Under the pieces are notes generated by a model, which worked only from the letters and a program-made list of their open reading frames with translations, was not told the DNA's origin and made no database searches. 64,000 nucleotides of DNA from Chamaecyparis obtusa (Eukaryota > Streptophyta > Pinopsida > Cupressales > Cupressaceae): positions 742,501 to 806,500 of the forward strand of contig BSBK01006031.1 in NCBI GenBank assembly GCA_027943335.1, in the 5' to 3' direction. Every line of letters starts with the position of its first letter. Positions within the stretch are counted from its first letter, which is position 1. The position numbers and the translations under genes are program-made. This document shows, one piece after another, positions 11,967 through 23,459 of this stretch.

Positions 11967-12488
11967 AGGACAAATATATCATTCATAAATAGCACGTTCG
12001 ATAGTGGACAACATTTTTAATCTACGCGTGTTTTTTTAATTTTAAATGTACGTTGGTAAAAAAATTTCTCACATGGCTTGCCTAGCGTTACTAACAAGGA
12101 AATAATGTTATGCTTTCTAATTTCCTTAGCGCAAGATATGATTTAACGTTTTAATCGCATTATTTTAATACTATAATATTAAATATATTATTTCTATGTT
12201 CCCTCAAATGTCAGTGTTCCCTGCAAACTCATAGTGCATTTCAATGACAGGAATCACCAACGTGTATCTATAAAAAAAATAGTGCAGCCACCCATTCAAG
12301 TAACAGAGTTTATTATATTCCCCATTCACCTCGCCTTTCAACATCGCCATTAAAGCCACAATGTGAAGCCAAAGAGCATCAATTAATTAGTCTGTCTGTC
12401 TTCTATTTAAAATAATTGCAGCTACTAATTAATCTGGGGTGCAACGCACTGAAGTTTTCTTTAATTGCACGTTCATCACGAGATATTT

Positions 12489-12608
12489 GCACATGCCCGT
12501 CACTCCTCCCAAAGGTATGTCTTCGTAGAAGAAATCATCATGTTCGAGAAGTTCAATTTCATTTGGACTTTCTCTTCTTCCACCGAATGAAGGGAAGGCG
12601 ATTGACAT
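12489..12608 (-). pseudogene. Sulfotransferase N-terminal relic upstream of the block A SOT
   Basis: From ATG at 12608 the frame encodes about 40 residues resembling the SOT start (FGGRRESPNEIELLEHDD, then FFYEDIPLGGVT). It then leaves SOT similarity and reaches a stop near 12429. No PAPS-binding or catalytic region follows. It lies about 610 bp upstream of the full SOT in the same orientation, so it is the remains of a partial tandem duplicate. This copy has GAA (Glu) where all array copies have a TAA stop. Confidence 0.75.
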
Positions 12609-12628
12609 ATTCAAGCAAATTAACCTAT

Positions 12629-12633
12629 GAAGG
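12629..12633. repeat. Copia target-site duplication (GAAGG), left
   Basis: GAAGG precedes the left LTR and recurs at 16031-16035. The uninterrupted array unit reads CCTATGAAGGGATAAG at 47046-47061, confirming the empty site. Confidence 0.85.
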
Positions 12634-12940
12634 TGAAAATTTTACCAAAGAATAAAATTTTGAAAATAACTTTTATTGCAACTCTTTATTAAAAACTATT
12701 ACAAATAGTCGAATATAAATAATTCATAGCTATAGGAAAAACAGGAAAGAAAGCTAGATACACATGTATCTAGACAATTTTATTTGCAAAAAAATAAAAC
12801 TAAAAAGACAAAGAAAAACTAAATTCTAAATATAAATATGCAAAACTTTGCACATTCCTTATTTCCATAAAAATAATAAAACTAATTAAAAAACTTTCCA
12901 AAAAATATTTTTCTAGCTTTTCCAGCATCACTTATCCACA
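12634..12940 (-). repeat. Copia 3' LTR
   Basis: 307 bp. It begins TG on the plus strand, ends CA, and pairs with 15725-16030. The two LTRs differ at scattered sites, so the insertion is not very recent. Confidence 0.88.
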
Positions 12941-14856
12941 TACTCCCCCTTGATGCTAAGAGGGCTAACAATTCGATCTCTGAGTGTCAAAAAATGATCT
13001 TTTGTAACCAATCTTGCCTTGTATCTTTCCACACTCCCATCACTATTATATTTGATCTTGTATACCCATTTCATGTCAATCTTCTTCTTCTTATGCGGAA
13101 GCTCTACAAGCTCCCATGTCTCATTCCTATCAATAGAATCCATCTCTTCATTCATTGCTTGCATCCAAACCTCATTAGTACATGAATCTTCAAAACATGA
13201 TGGCTCAAAATCAGCTTTAGCAAGTAATGCAAAATTTACTGTCTCGCCTATTGGATCTTCTTCATGTTCTTGATTTTGACTTCTCTGATAAATATCACTT
13301 AATCTTCTTACCTTTCTTGTAGAACTTAGACTTGAGGATGAACTTCCACTTGGAATTGATGAGGGGCTACTTGGTGGACTTGGAGATCCTATAATAGATT
13401 TATTAGTTGGCTGCTCATTATTATTATCAGCAATAATATCATCATCCAAAACATATTTTGGCTTTTCAACATGACCTTTTTGATGACCATAAACTACCCC
13501 TTCATCAAAAATCACATCTCTTGAGACAAGAATCTTATTAGTAATAGGATCATATAATATATAAGCTTTGCTCTCCTCACTATAACCTACAAAAATGCAT
13601 GATTCACTTTTAGCATCTAGCTTTTGTCTATTTTGATCAGGTATACGAACATAAGCCAAGCAACCAAAAACTTTAAAATGATTTACATTAGGCCTTTTCT
13701 CATACCATGCTTCATATGGAGTCATCTTGCCTAGGGCACTTGTAGGACTCATATTGAGAATATAGACTGCTGTAGCAACTGAATCAGCCCAATAAGTATT
13801 GTTCAAACCCTTGGTTTGTAACATGCTCCTTGCCATTTCTACCACAGTATGGTTCTTTCTTTCAGCCACTCCATTTTTTTGAGGTGTGTAAGCAGTTGTG
13901 AGTTGTCTCTTGATCCTATTCATTTCACAAAAATTTTGAAAATCTTTGGAACAATACTCTCCTCCACGATCTATTCTCAAATATTTGATTGTATTTCCTT
14001 TCTCATTCTCTACACGGACTTTAAACCTCTTGAATGTATCAAGGGCTTCATCCTTAGTCTTCAAAAAATAAACCCAACACATACGTGAGTAATCATCAAT
14101 AAAAGTGATAAAATATGATGACTTACCCAAACTTTTTGTTTGCATAGGACTACAATCAGAATGAATAAGTTGAAGTGGGTGATGAACCCTCCATGCATTT
14201 CCTTTTGGAAATAATTCGATTGCATGCTTCCCTTTTGCACATCCTTCACAAATTTTGTTGTGCTCTTCAACCTTAGGCAATCCAAGAACCAATGCATTTA
14301 GAATCTTCAAACTATGAAAATTCAAATGACCATACCTAAGATGCCACAACCAACTTTTATCTTCAAAATCCATATTCACAAGCTGATTGTCATTTTCACC
14401 AAACTTCAAGGGAAACATCCTATTCTTTGTCATAGGAACAACTATAATCACTTTATTTCCCTGATTCTTATCATAGATAGTACATTCCATATTTTCAAAT
14501 ACAACTTTATAATTCTTCTCACATAGCTGCCCAACACTCAATAAATTATGCTTCAATTTTGGAGTATAAATGATATCTTGAACACTTTTCATACTTTCTT
14601 TTGTTTGAACTTCCATGGCTCCTTTGGCTGCAACCTCCACCGTATTATTATTACCAAGAGTAATATTAGATCTATACCCATCATCAAGCTTTGAAAAAAT
14701 ATCCTTGTTACCAGACATATGGTTAGAACACCTAGAATCCAAATACCAAACATCACTCATATTATTTTCAGCTTTTCCATAACACAAGAATAAATTACCA
14801 GAGGAAGGATACTCATCTTGTTGAGCATAATTTTCATTATTGTTACCTGATTTCAA
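12928..14856 (-). pseudogene. Copia pol polyprotein with RT/RNase H deletion
   Basis: An open frame of 642 codons. Residues 36-48 hold the protease site, but DSG reads DSR (D40-S41-R42), which should disable it. Residues 168-211 form the GAG-pre-integrase zinc-binding region (WHLRYGHLN, then CEGCAKGKH). The integrase core has D234, D296 and E332 with D-35-E spacing. Residues about 555-618 are the N-terminal part of reverse transcriptase, ending in ERYKARLVTK. The last 23 residues are instead the extreme polyprotein C-terminus (compare SPLSRKGEYVDK in the right-edge copy). The RT palm with its YVDD site and RNase H are therefore deleted, yet the frame stays open. Confidence 0.88.
12941..12951 (-). 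other. Copia polypurine tract
   Basis: AAGGGGGAGTA on the minus strand, directly inside the 3' LTR, where plus-strand DNA synthesis is primed. The same tract adjoins the LTR fragment at 63044-63054. Confidence 0.7.
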
Positions 14857-15701
14857 CCTACACTCTTTCTCATAGTGTCCATACTTATTGCAATGGTAAC
14901 ATTGAATGTTTCTTTTATCAAATCTACCTCGGCCTCTTCCTCCTTGAGCACCTCCTCTTCCTCTAGTTCCTCTTGAAAAGTTCTGATTTTGACCCCTTCT
15001 TGGACCTCTATGGTTGTTATTGTTGCTGCTAACACCATCATTCTTTGAAATTTATAATTGGGAAGAAAAAGCCTTCTCACTAATGCTGGTAGAAGTGTTC
15101 CTTATTCTATCCTCATGTGATATGAGAGATCCAACTAGCTCATCAAACACCAAGGTGGCTAAATTTTTACTTTCTTCAATAATAATTGCTATAGTATTCT
15201 ATTTTGGGGTTAGAGATCTCAATACCTTCTGTATTGCATGCTCTTGGCTCATAGGTTCACCCAAAGTGGCCATTTTATGAACCACATCCTTGATCTTACA
15301 CAAAAATCTCCCACATTCTCACTTTCCTTCATCTTCAAATTCTCATATTCTCTCTTCAAGGTTTGTAGTTTCACAACCTTGATCTGGTCATTGCCATGGT
15401 AAGCATCTTTTAGATTCTTCCAAGCCTCCTTTGCTATCTGTGCATCAGCAATTTTGGGAAACAAGCTCTTCTCAAGAGCCATTTGAATGTGAAATAGAGC
15501 CATTGCATTCTTCTTCTCAACTTCCTTCTTCAATCTCCTCTCATTAGCTATGAGATCTTCCCAATTCTCAGGTTCTTCATATCCTGATTCAATGATCTCC
15601 CAAAAATCTTTTCCTATCAAAAAAGTCTTCATCTTGATTGACCAATATTGATAATCATCTCCATCAAATTCTAGAATTTGCAAATTATTTTCCATCTTCA
15701 C
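14857..15701 (-). pseudogene. Copia gag with zinc knuckle (frameshifted)
   Basis: Gag-type capsid region from the Met at 15701 (first residues MKMENNLQILEFDGDDYQYW), typical of plant copia gag of the UBN2 type. A one-base loss near 15297 ends this frame early at 15249. The protein continues in another frame through LGEPMSQEHA-like sequence, with a stop near 15057, into an Arg/Gly-rich segment and a CCHC zinc knuckle, CYHCNKYGHYEKEC (about 14863-14905). Pol continues directly in the same frame. The frameshift and stop make gag non-functional. Confidence 0.82.
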
Positions 15702-15710
15702 AATCTTAAA

Positions 15711-15724
15711 GCTCTAATACCAAA
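15711..15724 (-). other. Copia primer-binding site (initiator tRNA-Met)
   Basis: TTTGGTATTAGAGC on the minus strand, directly after the 5' LTR. It matches the usual plant tRNA-iMet site TGGTATCAGAGC with one mismatch. Confidence 0.8.
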
Positions 15725-16030
15725 TGAAGATTTTACCAAAGAATAAAATTCTGAAAATAACTTTTATTGTAGCTCTCTATTAAAAACTATTACAAATGGC
15801 TAAATATAAATAATTCATAGCCATAGGAAAAATAGGAAAGAAAGCTAAATACACATGTATCTAGATAATTTTATTTGCAAAAAAAAAAACTAAAAAAACA
15901 AAGAAAAACTAAATTCTAAATATAAATATGCAAAACTTTGCACATTCCTTATTTCCATAAAAATAATAAAACTAATTAAAAAATTTTCCAAAAAATATTT
16001 TTCGAGCTTTTCCAACTTCACTTATCCATA
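15725..16030 (-). repeat. Copia 5' LTR
   Basis: 306 bp, partner of 12634-12940. Its outer terminus reads TA instead of CA (plus strand), a point change at the element end. Confidence 0.88.
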
Positions 16031-16035
16031 GAAGG
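16031..16035. repeat. Copia target-site duplication (GAAGG), right
   Basis: Second copy of the 5-bp duplication. Block A sequence resumes here. Confidence 0.85.
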
Positions 16036-16561
16036 GATAAGTGGCAAGTTGAGAGTCCGAATGATAGCAAAGAAGACCTTTAGCTCTCTTAAGATAAGAA
16101 TAAGCATCGATCTCTTAGTACAGAGATTAAAACACTATTCTTGAGACATCTTTAATTTGAGCTGGTAAAAGATTGGTTTCTGGTTGTAACATCTTAAGAT
16201 TGTAAAGGCCATTTGGGTTAGTTGAAAGACCGCAGTTGCACCTGTTGTAGCAAACCATTTTAATAAGAATGATATTTTTTATAATGTTAAATACATTATA
16301 TTCCTATTGCTTCACATGGAAATGTCAACACTCCATAGATCCAACACCATATTTTAGATTTGATGAGTGAACATTTCAATTTACACTACCAGATCTTAGA
16401 TTTCTTCTTTTCTCAAATCTTTTATTTTGTCAGAAGCATCTCTTATACATGTTAATAATGAGCAAAAAAATATTATTAAAATTTCAATGCATAAACCACA
16501 AATGTTTTATAATATAATATTGAAAAAAATTTATTTTTATTTTTAAAAAAAGTAGGATCAC

Positions 16562-16564
<3 letters not shown>

Positions 16565-16654
<90 letters not shown>
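16565..16654. repeat. (TA)n microsatellite, 90 bp
   Basis: About 45 uninterrupted TA dinucleotides. The matching place in the array units lacks the expansion, so it arose in block A. Confidence 0.95.
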
Positions 16655-16656
<2 letters not shown>

Positions 16657-17255
16657 ACCTGATTCTAAAGTACAAAGTTCCCAGAGAAAAGAATCAGGGG
16701 GAAAAAATCCATTCATAACCCCATCATTCAAAATATAAACCAAATTGGTGAGACAACTACAGGCTTAATTTCACTGTATACAATGTCACCTTACATTACC
16801 ATAACAAAATTGGTGAGACAATTAAGAGCTTAATTCACCATATTTAATGTTACCTTATAATATAATATTGAAAAAATTATTAGTTTTGTTAGAACTATTT
16901 ATGCATGTATTACATTTAATTTTTTATCAACTTAGTCAATCACCATATAGAATTAAAAATGACAATAATTTTATAGTGTATATTCGTTTTATATTTTAAA
17001 TAAATTTAAAAATACCATATATTTATTTCTATTGGTGAACATTGCAAACAATGAGTGCAAAATTCTTTTTTTATTTGTTAGAATTATAGATTTGATAAAA
17101 TATCAAATATGTTAATTTTTTGAATGACTCGTCAACTATTTCATATTTCATAATGTCATGTCCACTACTTATAGAATCTACTTTTAACTATAGTTTATTT
17201 AAAGAATGTGTAGTTGTGCTTTTTACTTATGTTTATACATTTTATCTTAATTGTC

Positions 17256-17306
17256 CATATATATATATATATATATATATATAGATAGACACACACACAC
17301 ACACAC
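17256..17306. repeat. (AT)n-(AC)n compound microsatellite
   Basis: An AT run at about 17256-17282, then ATAGATAG and an AC run at 17289-17306. Confidence 0.9.
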
Positions 17307-18328
17307 AAAATTTTACTAATATTTTACTTCTCACTATGGCTCAAGCATGATACAAATTTATTTATATTCTTATTAAATCTTTCAACCAATTCAAATCATT
17401 TGAACAATGAGAGAATCTTGATATAAATTTAACTCTTTTTTAGCATTGTCGTGAATATCAATATGATATGAATAGTATTTAAAATCTATTTTGTTTTTGT
17501 TTTTTGAAGGTGGATGTAAACAAGGTTTGCTAGTACAATATTTTCCTACGAATTATTCTTAATTATGTTTAACATTAATAAGGCAGTATAAAAAAATGTG
17601 AAACCAAATATATGGAAAGATAATTCAAATATTTCAAATTATTGTAAAAAAATTATAGATCCATTTATAATTATTATTTTTAGTTCGTGAAAAGATTATA
17701 TTTTATTAATTATAATAAAGGAGTTTACAAAAGGGATCTTACATCTTCTAAGATCATCCATAAACATACTATTTAAAACTATTAAAAAGACCTACTCTAG
17801 GCAACATCTTCCTAAGAAACCCCCCCTAACAACTTATTATTACATTTTAAAAATATTTCATCAACCAAAAACCTTCCTATGTCACTCTTAGACTTCATCA
17901 ACACATTACTTTTAGAAGAAAAAATTCACCAGTCATTCGATCTTTCTTTTTAAACCGATCCACGCATCATTGATATTGTAATATGTTCATATGGTTTCAA
18001 AATGCAGAGTAAATTTCACCTATTATCTCTATTCAAAATTTTGTGGCCATCCAAAAATATTTCATCAAAATTCATGGAACTCTAAAACCCTTACCAAAAA
18101 ATGGCTTCATATTTGCAATCCCTCTAGATTCTTGGAACTATGCTTTCATTACAAAAAAATGCATCATATCTACATTTCATCTCAAACCATCACATAGACA
18201 CATCGAACCCTGAATGATCTTCTCTTTCACAAAAAATTCATCAGCACTCTTTCTTATGATTGACCTCCTGACTCCTAGTAATCTCTTTAGAAAGTAAATT
18301 CCACCAAGATAACTTAGAGGGAGGGGGG

Positions 18329-18893
18329 TGATGTAGCACACAACTCTCTATTAATAATAAAACTCAGTTAAAAGACAAATAACATAGTTCTGAGACCTTC
18401 AATATTTTTCATTCATCATTGACTCCTAAAATTCTTTGCAAACTCTTAAATAACCCAAAACCTAGAAAATCAAGAAATCCAAAAATTACCCTTTTGGCAG
18501 TTTTTCCCAAAGTTTTTTTTGCCATTTTTGGTAATTTTCAAATCAACACCTAAAAAAATAAATTTTTGCCTAAACATGCCCTCAAGTAAGTTAGAATGAA
18601 TTACCAACTAATATCTGAGATTCAAAACATCCATTTAGATTTATTAAAAAATAGAACTTTCTAAAAACTAGAGAAAAAATACTAAAAGATGATTTCGGAG
18701 CCCTAAATGAAACTTCCAGCTTCTGAAAATGTGCCAAAATGGACCCCAATCGATTTGAGGTCCATCGGTGAAAAAATAGGACCTCATGAAGCATTCACTC
18801 AAAACATTTTAGTAAAAACCCTGACTTGAGTCAAAAGTTATGACTTCCAGAAGTTTCTGCATTAGTTTATGACCTGCAGAAGGTTCTGCATCA
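18329..18893 (-). repeat. Gypsy 3' LTR
   Basis: 565 bp with TGATG...CATCA ends. Its first 160 or so bp match 24495-24660. A purine tract (AAGGGGAGAA on the minus strand, about 18894-18904) adjoins its inner end. Confidence 0.85.
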
Positions 18894-18959
18894 TTCTCCC
18901 CTTATTTAAAGTAAAAAGGCTCCTGCAAGTGGTTGTTTGTGAAATGTTGCAACTTTGTG

Positions 18960-19805
18960 GGGTCCAACTTCATCACTTCCCACTCTGAGATCCAGGTGCT
19001 ATTTATCGCTGGTAATCCATCCCACTGAATTAAGTACTTATTGTAATGATCATTCTATGTGATTGTAGACTGCTTATCTAGAGTGTGGGAAATCTTTTCC
19101 TTCCTTTTACTTGGAAGGTAGTGATGCTAATCCACCTCATCTTTACTATCTAGCTTAGATAGTGTTTCATGAAATGTAGAGAAATCAAAAACATTAAATA
19201 TAGGAGAAATATCAAAATCATCTAGTAAACAAACCTCATAAGCATTATCATTGATCTTCTTCAGAATTTGGTAAGGACCTATCTTTTTGTATTTCAGCTT
19301 ATGATATGTGCCAGTAGGAAATCTCTCACACCTCAAGTACACCATCACCAAATCACCTGTATTAAATATTTGTCTCCTTCTATTGACATCTGTAGCAGCC
19401 TTATATTGCTCATTGATATCCAACAATTTACTCTTCACATCTTGTTGAAGTTGTTAAAGGTGTTCAACAAATTTTTCCCCATCATTGCTAATTCTATCTT
19501 GCACAGGGAGTTATACAAGGTCCAAAATACCCTAAGGATTCTTACCATATATAATATGAAAAGAAGATTTTCTAGTTGATCTGTTAAGAGAACTAGTGTA
19601 ATAAAAATCTACTTGAGGCAATGTCAAGTCCCACTGCTTGGTCTTTTAACCAACTATGCACCGTAACAGGTTTCCCAAACTCTGATTGACCACCTCAGTT
19701 TTCCCATCAGTTTGGGGATGATAGGCACTGCTAAACTACAAACTTTGTTACCATCTTCTTCCATAAGGTCCTCCAGAAATGACTGAAAAATTTAGTATCC
19801 TTGCT
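18960..19805 (-). pseudogene. Gypsy integrase C-terminus and chromodomain
   Basis: Continues the integrase beyond the nested transposon, starting at KDTKFFSHFWRTLW, with several stops. An open stretch (19127-19438) contains the GPY module [18 protein letters not shown]. After a further stop comes a chromodomain-like segment, KYLIQWDGLP followed by STWISEWEV (about 18975-19045). Chromodomains of this class are thought to steer integration to particular chromatin. An in-frame TAG lies just before the chromodomain. Confidence 0.8.
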
Positions 19806-20801
19806 GGGTGACCCCACAATAGTGGGTTACACTTTTTTAGACATGTTAATTTTTGTTGAAATGACACATTTTTAATAAAATATGATTATTTAAGTCTTGA
19901 GAGGTTCAATTTGAAGTAATTGATTATAAATGGTTAGCTCAAAGCCTCTTAGATAAAAAAAAAATCATTGATATAACATATATACTCATTCATACCTACA
20001 ATGGAGTCTCCTTCGCACCTATTAAAATGTTGATTAAAAATCACTTCGACTTTATCTTTTCACAGATCAAATGAATCCATTCAAAAAACCTATCTATGTA
20101 GTAAGGTACTACTAAGAAAACTCTTTCCAATTATTATAATGTTAATATATATTAAGTTTATTATGACTTTGTATTTTTAGTTTTACTAAACATAGATATT
20201 TCATTGTATCTCCACCTCTATGTTCGATGCTTATGGAAAAATAGTGAATGAGAGAAAAAAAATTCTAAAAATTATCTATGCCCTAGGTATTGAAGTTATC
20301 TTTCTATCAAAAATAAAAATAAAAAAAATTGGACAAATACACAAAAAGTTATAAGCTATGTAGTCAAGATATGTCAAAATTACAGCTTAGTCAACTTCAA
20401 ACGTTAATAAAATATGAAATAATCATGATAATGTCATAAAACCAATTTCATGCCCTCCATATAGACATTAAAAAACTAAATTAGAAATAATCACATTGAT
20501 ATCTATTTTAGAAAAAAACTTACGCTCTACGAAAACAATGCAACTCTTTGAAAATGATGTTTTTAGCAACATACCAATTTTTGTGGGAGAAAGAAAAAAC
20601 TAATCAAATCATTTCAAAAATTTAAAAAAAAAATAAATTTAGAATCTAGATAGAAAATCCTAAAAGACTCTAATTTACTTCATCTTCTAATTCTTAATGG
20701 TTTAACGACAATATGCATTCGAATCTAAAAGTTTTATTCAAAATTTAGAGTACAGTGTCCGTTCAGGCAAAAAAGTGTAACCCACTATTGTGGGTTCACC
20801 C
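19806..20801. mobile_element. Non-autonomous DNA transposon with palindromic inverted ends
   Basis: Both ends carry a terminal inverted repeat of about 32 bp. It starts GGGTGAACCCACAA (GGGTGACCCC at the left end) and runs to a T tract. Within it AACCCAC-aata-GTGGGTT forms a small hairpin. The roughly 930-bp interior is AT-rich with no ORF, so movement would need an outside transposase. It splits the gypsy integrase between GVPKTITS and KDTKF. At most a 2-bp flanking repeat (CT) is seen, so I do not assign a superfamily. Confidence 0.8.
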
Positions 20802-21235
20802 TACCAGATGTGATAGTCTTTGGAACTCCATGTAGTCTAACAACTTCTGAGAAAAATAAGTTGGCTATCCTTGTGGCATCATTAGTTTTTTTACAAGCAA
20901 TAAAATGAGCCATCTTAGAGAATCTATCAACAACTACAAAAATAGAATATGTACCTTGTTGGGTGTGGGGAAGCCCCAATACAAAATCCATACTCACATC
21001 TATCCATGGCTTGATGGGTATAGGTAGAGGTGTATACAAGCCTATGTTTTGGGAGTGACCCTTAGCCACTTGATAGAATATGCACCTTTCCACATACATA
21101 GTAATGTCCCTTTTTAGTTTTGGATAGTAATATTTATCTTCAACCAAGGCTATCATCTTGTCCTTCCCAAAGTGACTTGCCAAACCACCACTATTAAATT
21201 CAAGATAATATTTTCCCTCATGGAACCAAATGGTA
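20802..21235 (-). pseudogene. Gypsy integrase, N-terminal half and core
   Basis: Contains the H2C2-type zinc-binding region in degraded form ([19 protein letters not shown]) and the core start [11 protein letters not shown] with the first catalytic Asp. [15 protein letters not shown] and [17 protein letters not shown] follow. Coding is cut at 20802 by the nested transposon and resumes at 19805. Confidence 0.85.
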
Positions 21236-21242
21236 TATAAAT

Positions 21243-21980
21243 TTATTTTTCTCTAAAGAGGTAACCATCCTGCATAAAGTATTCTCCTCTCATGTGATCT
21301 GAAAGACTAGTTGCTGGCTCTTTAATCTTCTCTATAATTTCCCAAAAATCATCATTAGCCTCATACAAAACCTTAATAGAATAAAATCCAATGACCTCTA
21401 TTTCCATTGTAGTTATTAGTGTAACACGCTGACATAGGGCATCAGCAACCTGATTTTTCTTTCTAGACTTATGCTTCAAAACAAAATTATACCCTTGCAA
21501 GAAAGACACCCATTTAGCATGCCTACTATTCAATTTCTTTTTTGTGTTCACATATTTCAGGGCCAAATGATCAGTAAATAATACAAATTCTTGTGGGACC
21601 AAATAATGCCTTGAATTCCTTAAGGCTTGAACAATAGCATAAAATTCTAAATTATAGGTAGAATAGTACTTCCTCCCATCATTTAACTTTTCACTGAAAA
21701 AGGCTATTGGATTACCTACCTGGCTAAGAACAATAGCTATTCCAACATGGGAAGCATCACATTCTACTTCAACTAATTTATCAAAATTTGAAAGTGCCAA
21801 TATAGGGGCTTTAGTTACCTTTTTCTTTAAGAATTTGAAAATCTCTTCAGCATCTGTCATCCATGTGAATTCCCTTCCTTTCGTACAATCTATTATGGGA
21901 GCTATAATACTCCTAAAATTTTGAATAAAATTTCTATAGAAGGTGGCTAATCCATGAAAACTCCTTACCCATGTTATGTT
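21243..21980 (-). pseudogene. Gypsy RNase H domain
   Basis: A 205-codon open stretch (21243-21860) with VECDASHVGIAIVLSQ, then IAFFSEKLN, LEFYAIVQALRNSRHYL and FTDHLALKYV. These are typical of the RNase H domain that follows gypsy reverse transcriptase. It removes the RNA strand during replication. Confidence 0.87.
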
Positions 21981-21989
21981 GGATGGACT

Positions 21990-22915
21990 AGGTCATTCTA
22001 GGATTGCCTTGACCTTTTCTGGGTCCATCTGAACACCATCTTCAGAAATGACGAAGTCCAGGAAATTCAAATTGTTTTGCATGAATCTGCACTTCTTTAA
22101 ATTTGCATAGAGATTCTCTTTCCTCAGTACACTCAGGATGATCCTCAAGTGTTTTAGGTGTTCTCCTTTGTGTTTTCTATAAATTAGGATATCATCAAAA
22201 TAAACTACAACAAACTTACAAATGTAGGGTCGTAAAATAGTATTCAACATTCTCTTGAATGTACTTGGTTCATTAGAAAGCCCAAATGACATAACCATCC
22301 ATTCATACAAGCGATCTCTAGTCTAAAATTTGTCCTCCACTCATCTCCTTCACAAATTTGAATCTGGTCATATCCACTTCATAGATCAATCTTGCTGAAA
22401 TAGTTGGCCCCTACTAATTCATCGATCATATCCTCTATATGAGGAATAGGAAACTGATACTTAATGGTAATCTTATTAATTTATCTACTATCAATACACA
22501 TCCTCCATGTTACATACTTCTTCAAAGTCAACAATGCAGGTACAACACATGGGCTAATGCTTTCTCTAACTGGGTCTTTCTCAACTAGTTCTGTTACTTG
22601 TTTGTTGAGATCTGCATGTTGTGTTGGATTCATTTGATAAGATGCTTGATTAGGAAGAGTTTCTTTAGGAGTTAGATCGATATGGTATTGTATATCCCTT
22701 TTTGGTAGGAGACCGTCAAGTAGCTCATTTGGAATAACATCAGAAAGTTCTTCTAGTATCTTTACTACATCATGTGGTATTATGTTTTCTAGTTCTTCTA
22801 CTCTTTTTACTACCAATGCATAGCAGAAACCTGTCACCTTCAGTTTTTTGACAACATCCTTTGCAGACAACATGGTCTCATTCTTCCCTTCATCCTTAAG
22901 TACTAAGAGAGTCAC
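21990..22915 (-). pseudogene. Gypsy reverse transcriptase
   Basis: Two open pieces separated by a frameshift near 22320. The first (22481-22915) holds the N-terminal connection (IQYHIDLTPKETLPNQASYQ) and fingers (WRMCIDSR). The second (21993-22310) has MSFGLSNEPSTFKRMLN and the catalytic YFDDILIY box. A stop near 22482, where RAIN is expected, also breaks the frame. Confidence 0.9.
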
Positions 22916-22929
22916 TTTAGAGCCATCCT

Positions 22930-23350
22930 TCTAGAAGGTATATGTATTTTTCTCTCCATCATGCATGATCTTCTGATCATACTGCCATGGCCTTCCCCGC
23001 TAAATATGACAAGCATCCATAGAAATAATATCACACCATATCTCTGCATCCTTATAGATTTTTCCTATAGTAAACCTAACCAAACATCTTTTATCAATGG
23101 TAACCACATTTCCTTTCTTAAACCATGCAATATGGTAAGGATGAGGATGTTTCTTAGATTGCTGATTTAATTTCTCTACCATTTCCTTAGCTACCATATT
23201 ATCACAACTACCCCCATCAATAATAAATTGGCATACCTTTCTTTCTAAAGTGCATGTAGTTCTAAAGATGTTCGTTTGAAGCCACAAATCAACAAATTTC
23301 TTTTTAGGGTCTGCTTCCTTCTTTGGAATGATCATTGATCTCCTCATCAT
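22930..23350 (-). pseudogene. Gypsy aspartic protease region
   Basis: FIIDGGSCDNMVA carries the plant gypsy form of the aspartic protease motif. It is followed by EMVEKLNQQSKKHPHPYHIAWF and a beta-rich segment. The frame is open from 23350 to 23000 and then stops. Confidence 0.82.
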
Positions 23351-23459
23351 GAAATTTTATCCCATGTCTGGTAGGACTTCTTGTTTTGTGCTTGTTACTA
23401 TAAATTCTAGCTTAACCAAGTTCACTCTAGGTTGTCCTCCTTGATTTCTTTTTGGCATG

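Larger units (their letters stand above)
12634..16030 (-). mobile_element. Ty1/copia LTR retrotransposon, internally deleted
   Basis: An element of about 3.4 kb on the minus strand with two LTRs of about 306 bp and a 5-bp target duplication. A primer-binding site complementary to initiator tRNA-Met and a polypurine tract are present. Gene order is gag, zinc knuckle, protease, integrase, then the start of reverse transcriptase, as in copia. Most of reverse transcriptase and RNase H is missing: the frame passes from the RT N-terminus straight into the polyprotein C-terminus. The same family supplies the copy at the right window edge. It interrupts block A between the SOT relic and the sequence matching 47050 onward, so it inserted after the A/B duplication. 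It cannot move without a helper. Confidence 0.9.
8401..17677. repeat. Segmental duplication block A, right arm
   Basis: Collinear with 42820-62739 once the copia element at 12634-16030 and the extra SOT units of block B are discounted. After the copia element, 16031-17677 continues the match and fades out at TAATTATTAT (about 17677 and 62739). This arm holds a single copy of the sequence that forms the five-unit SOT array in block B. Confidence 0.85.
16036..18328. other. End of block A and spacer before the gypsy element
   Basis: 16036-17677 matches the end of the SOT unit and the block B right flank. 17678-18328 is unmatched and has no recognised gene. Its last bases (18314-18328, AGAGGGAGGGGGGTG) look like a plus-strand polypurine tract next to the gypsy LTR, but no plus-strand element body is visible. 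Confidence 0.45.

Noticed and set aside
16484..16675. ORF of Tyr-Ile repeats
   Set aside because: Pure translation of the TA microsatellite.
18314..18328. Plus-strand polypurine tract implying a second, forward-oriented LTR element
   Set aside because: All recognisable coding and the primer site place the element on the minus strand; no plus-strand body was found.
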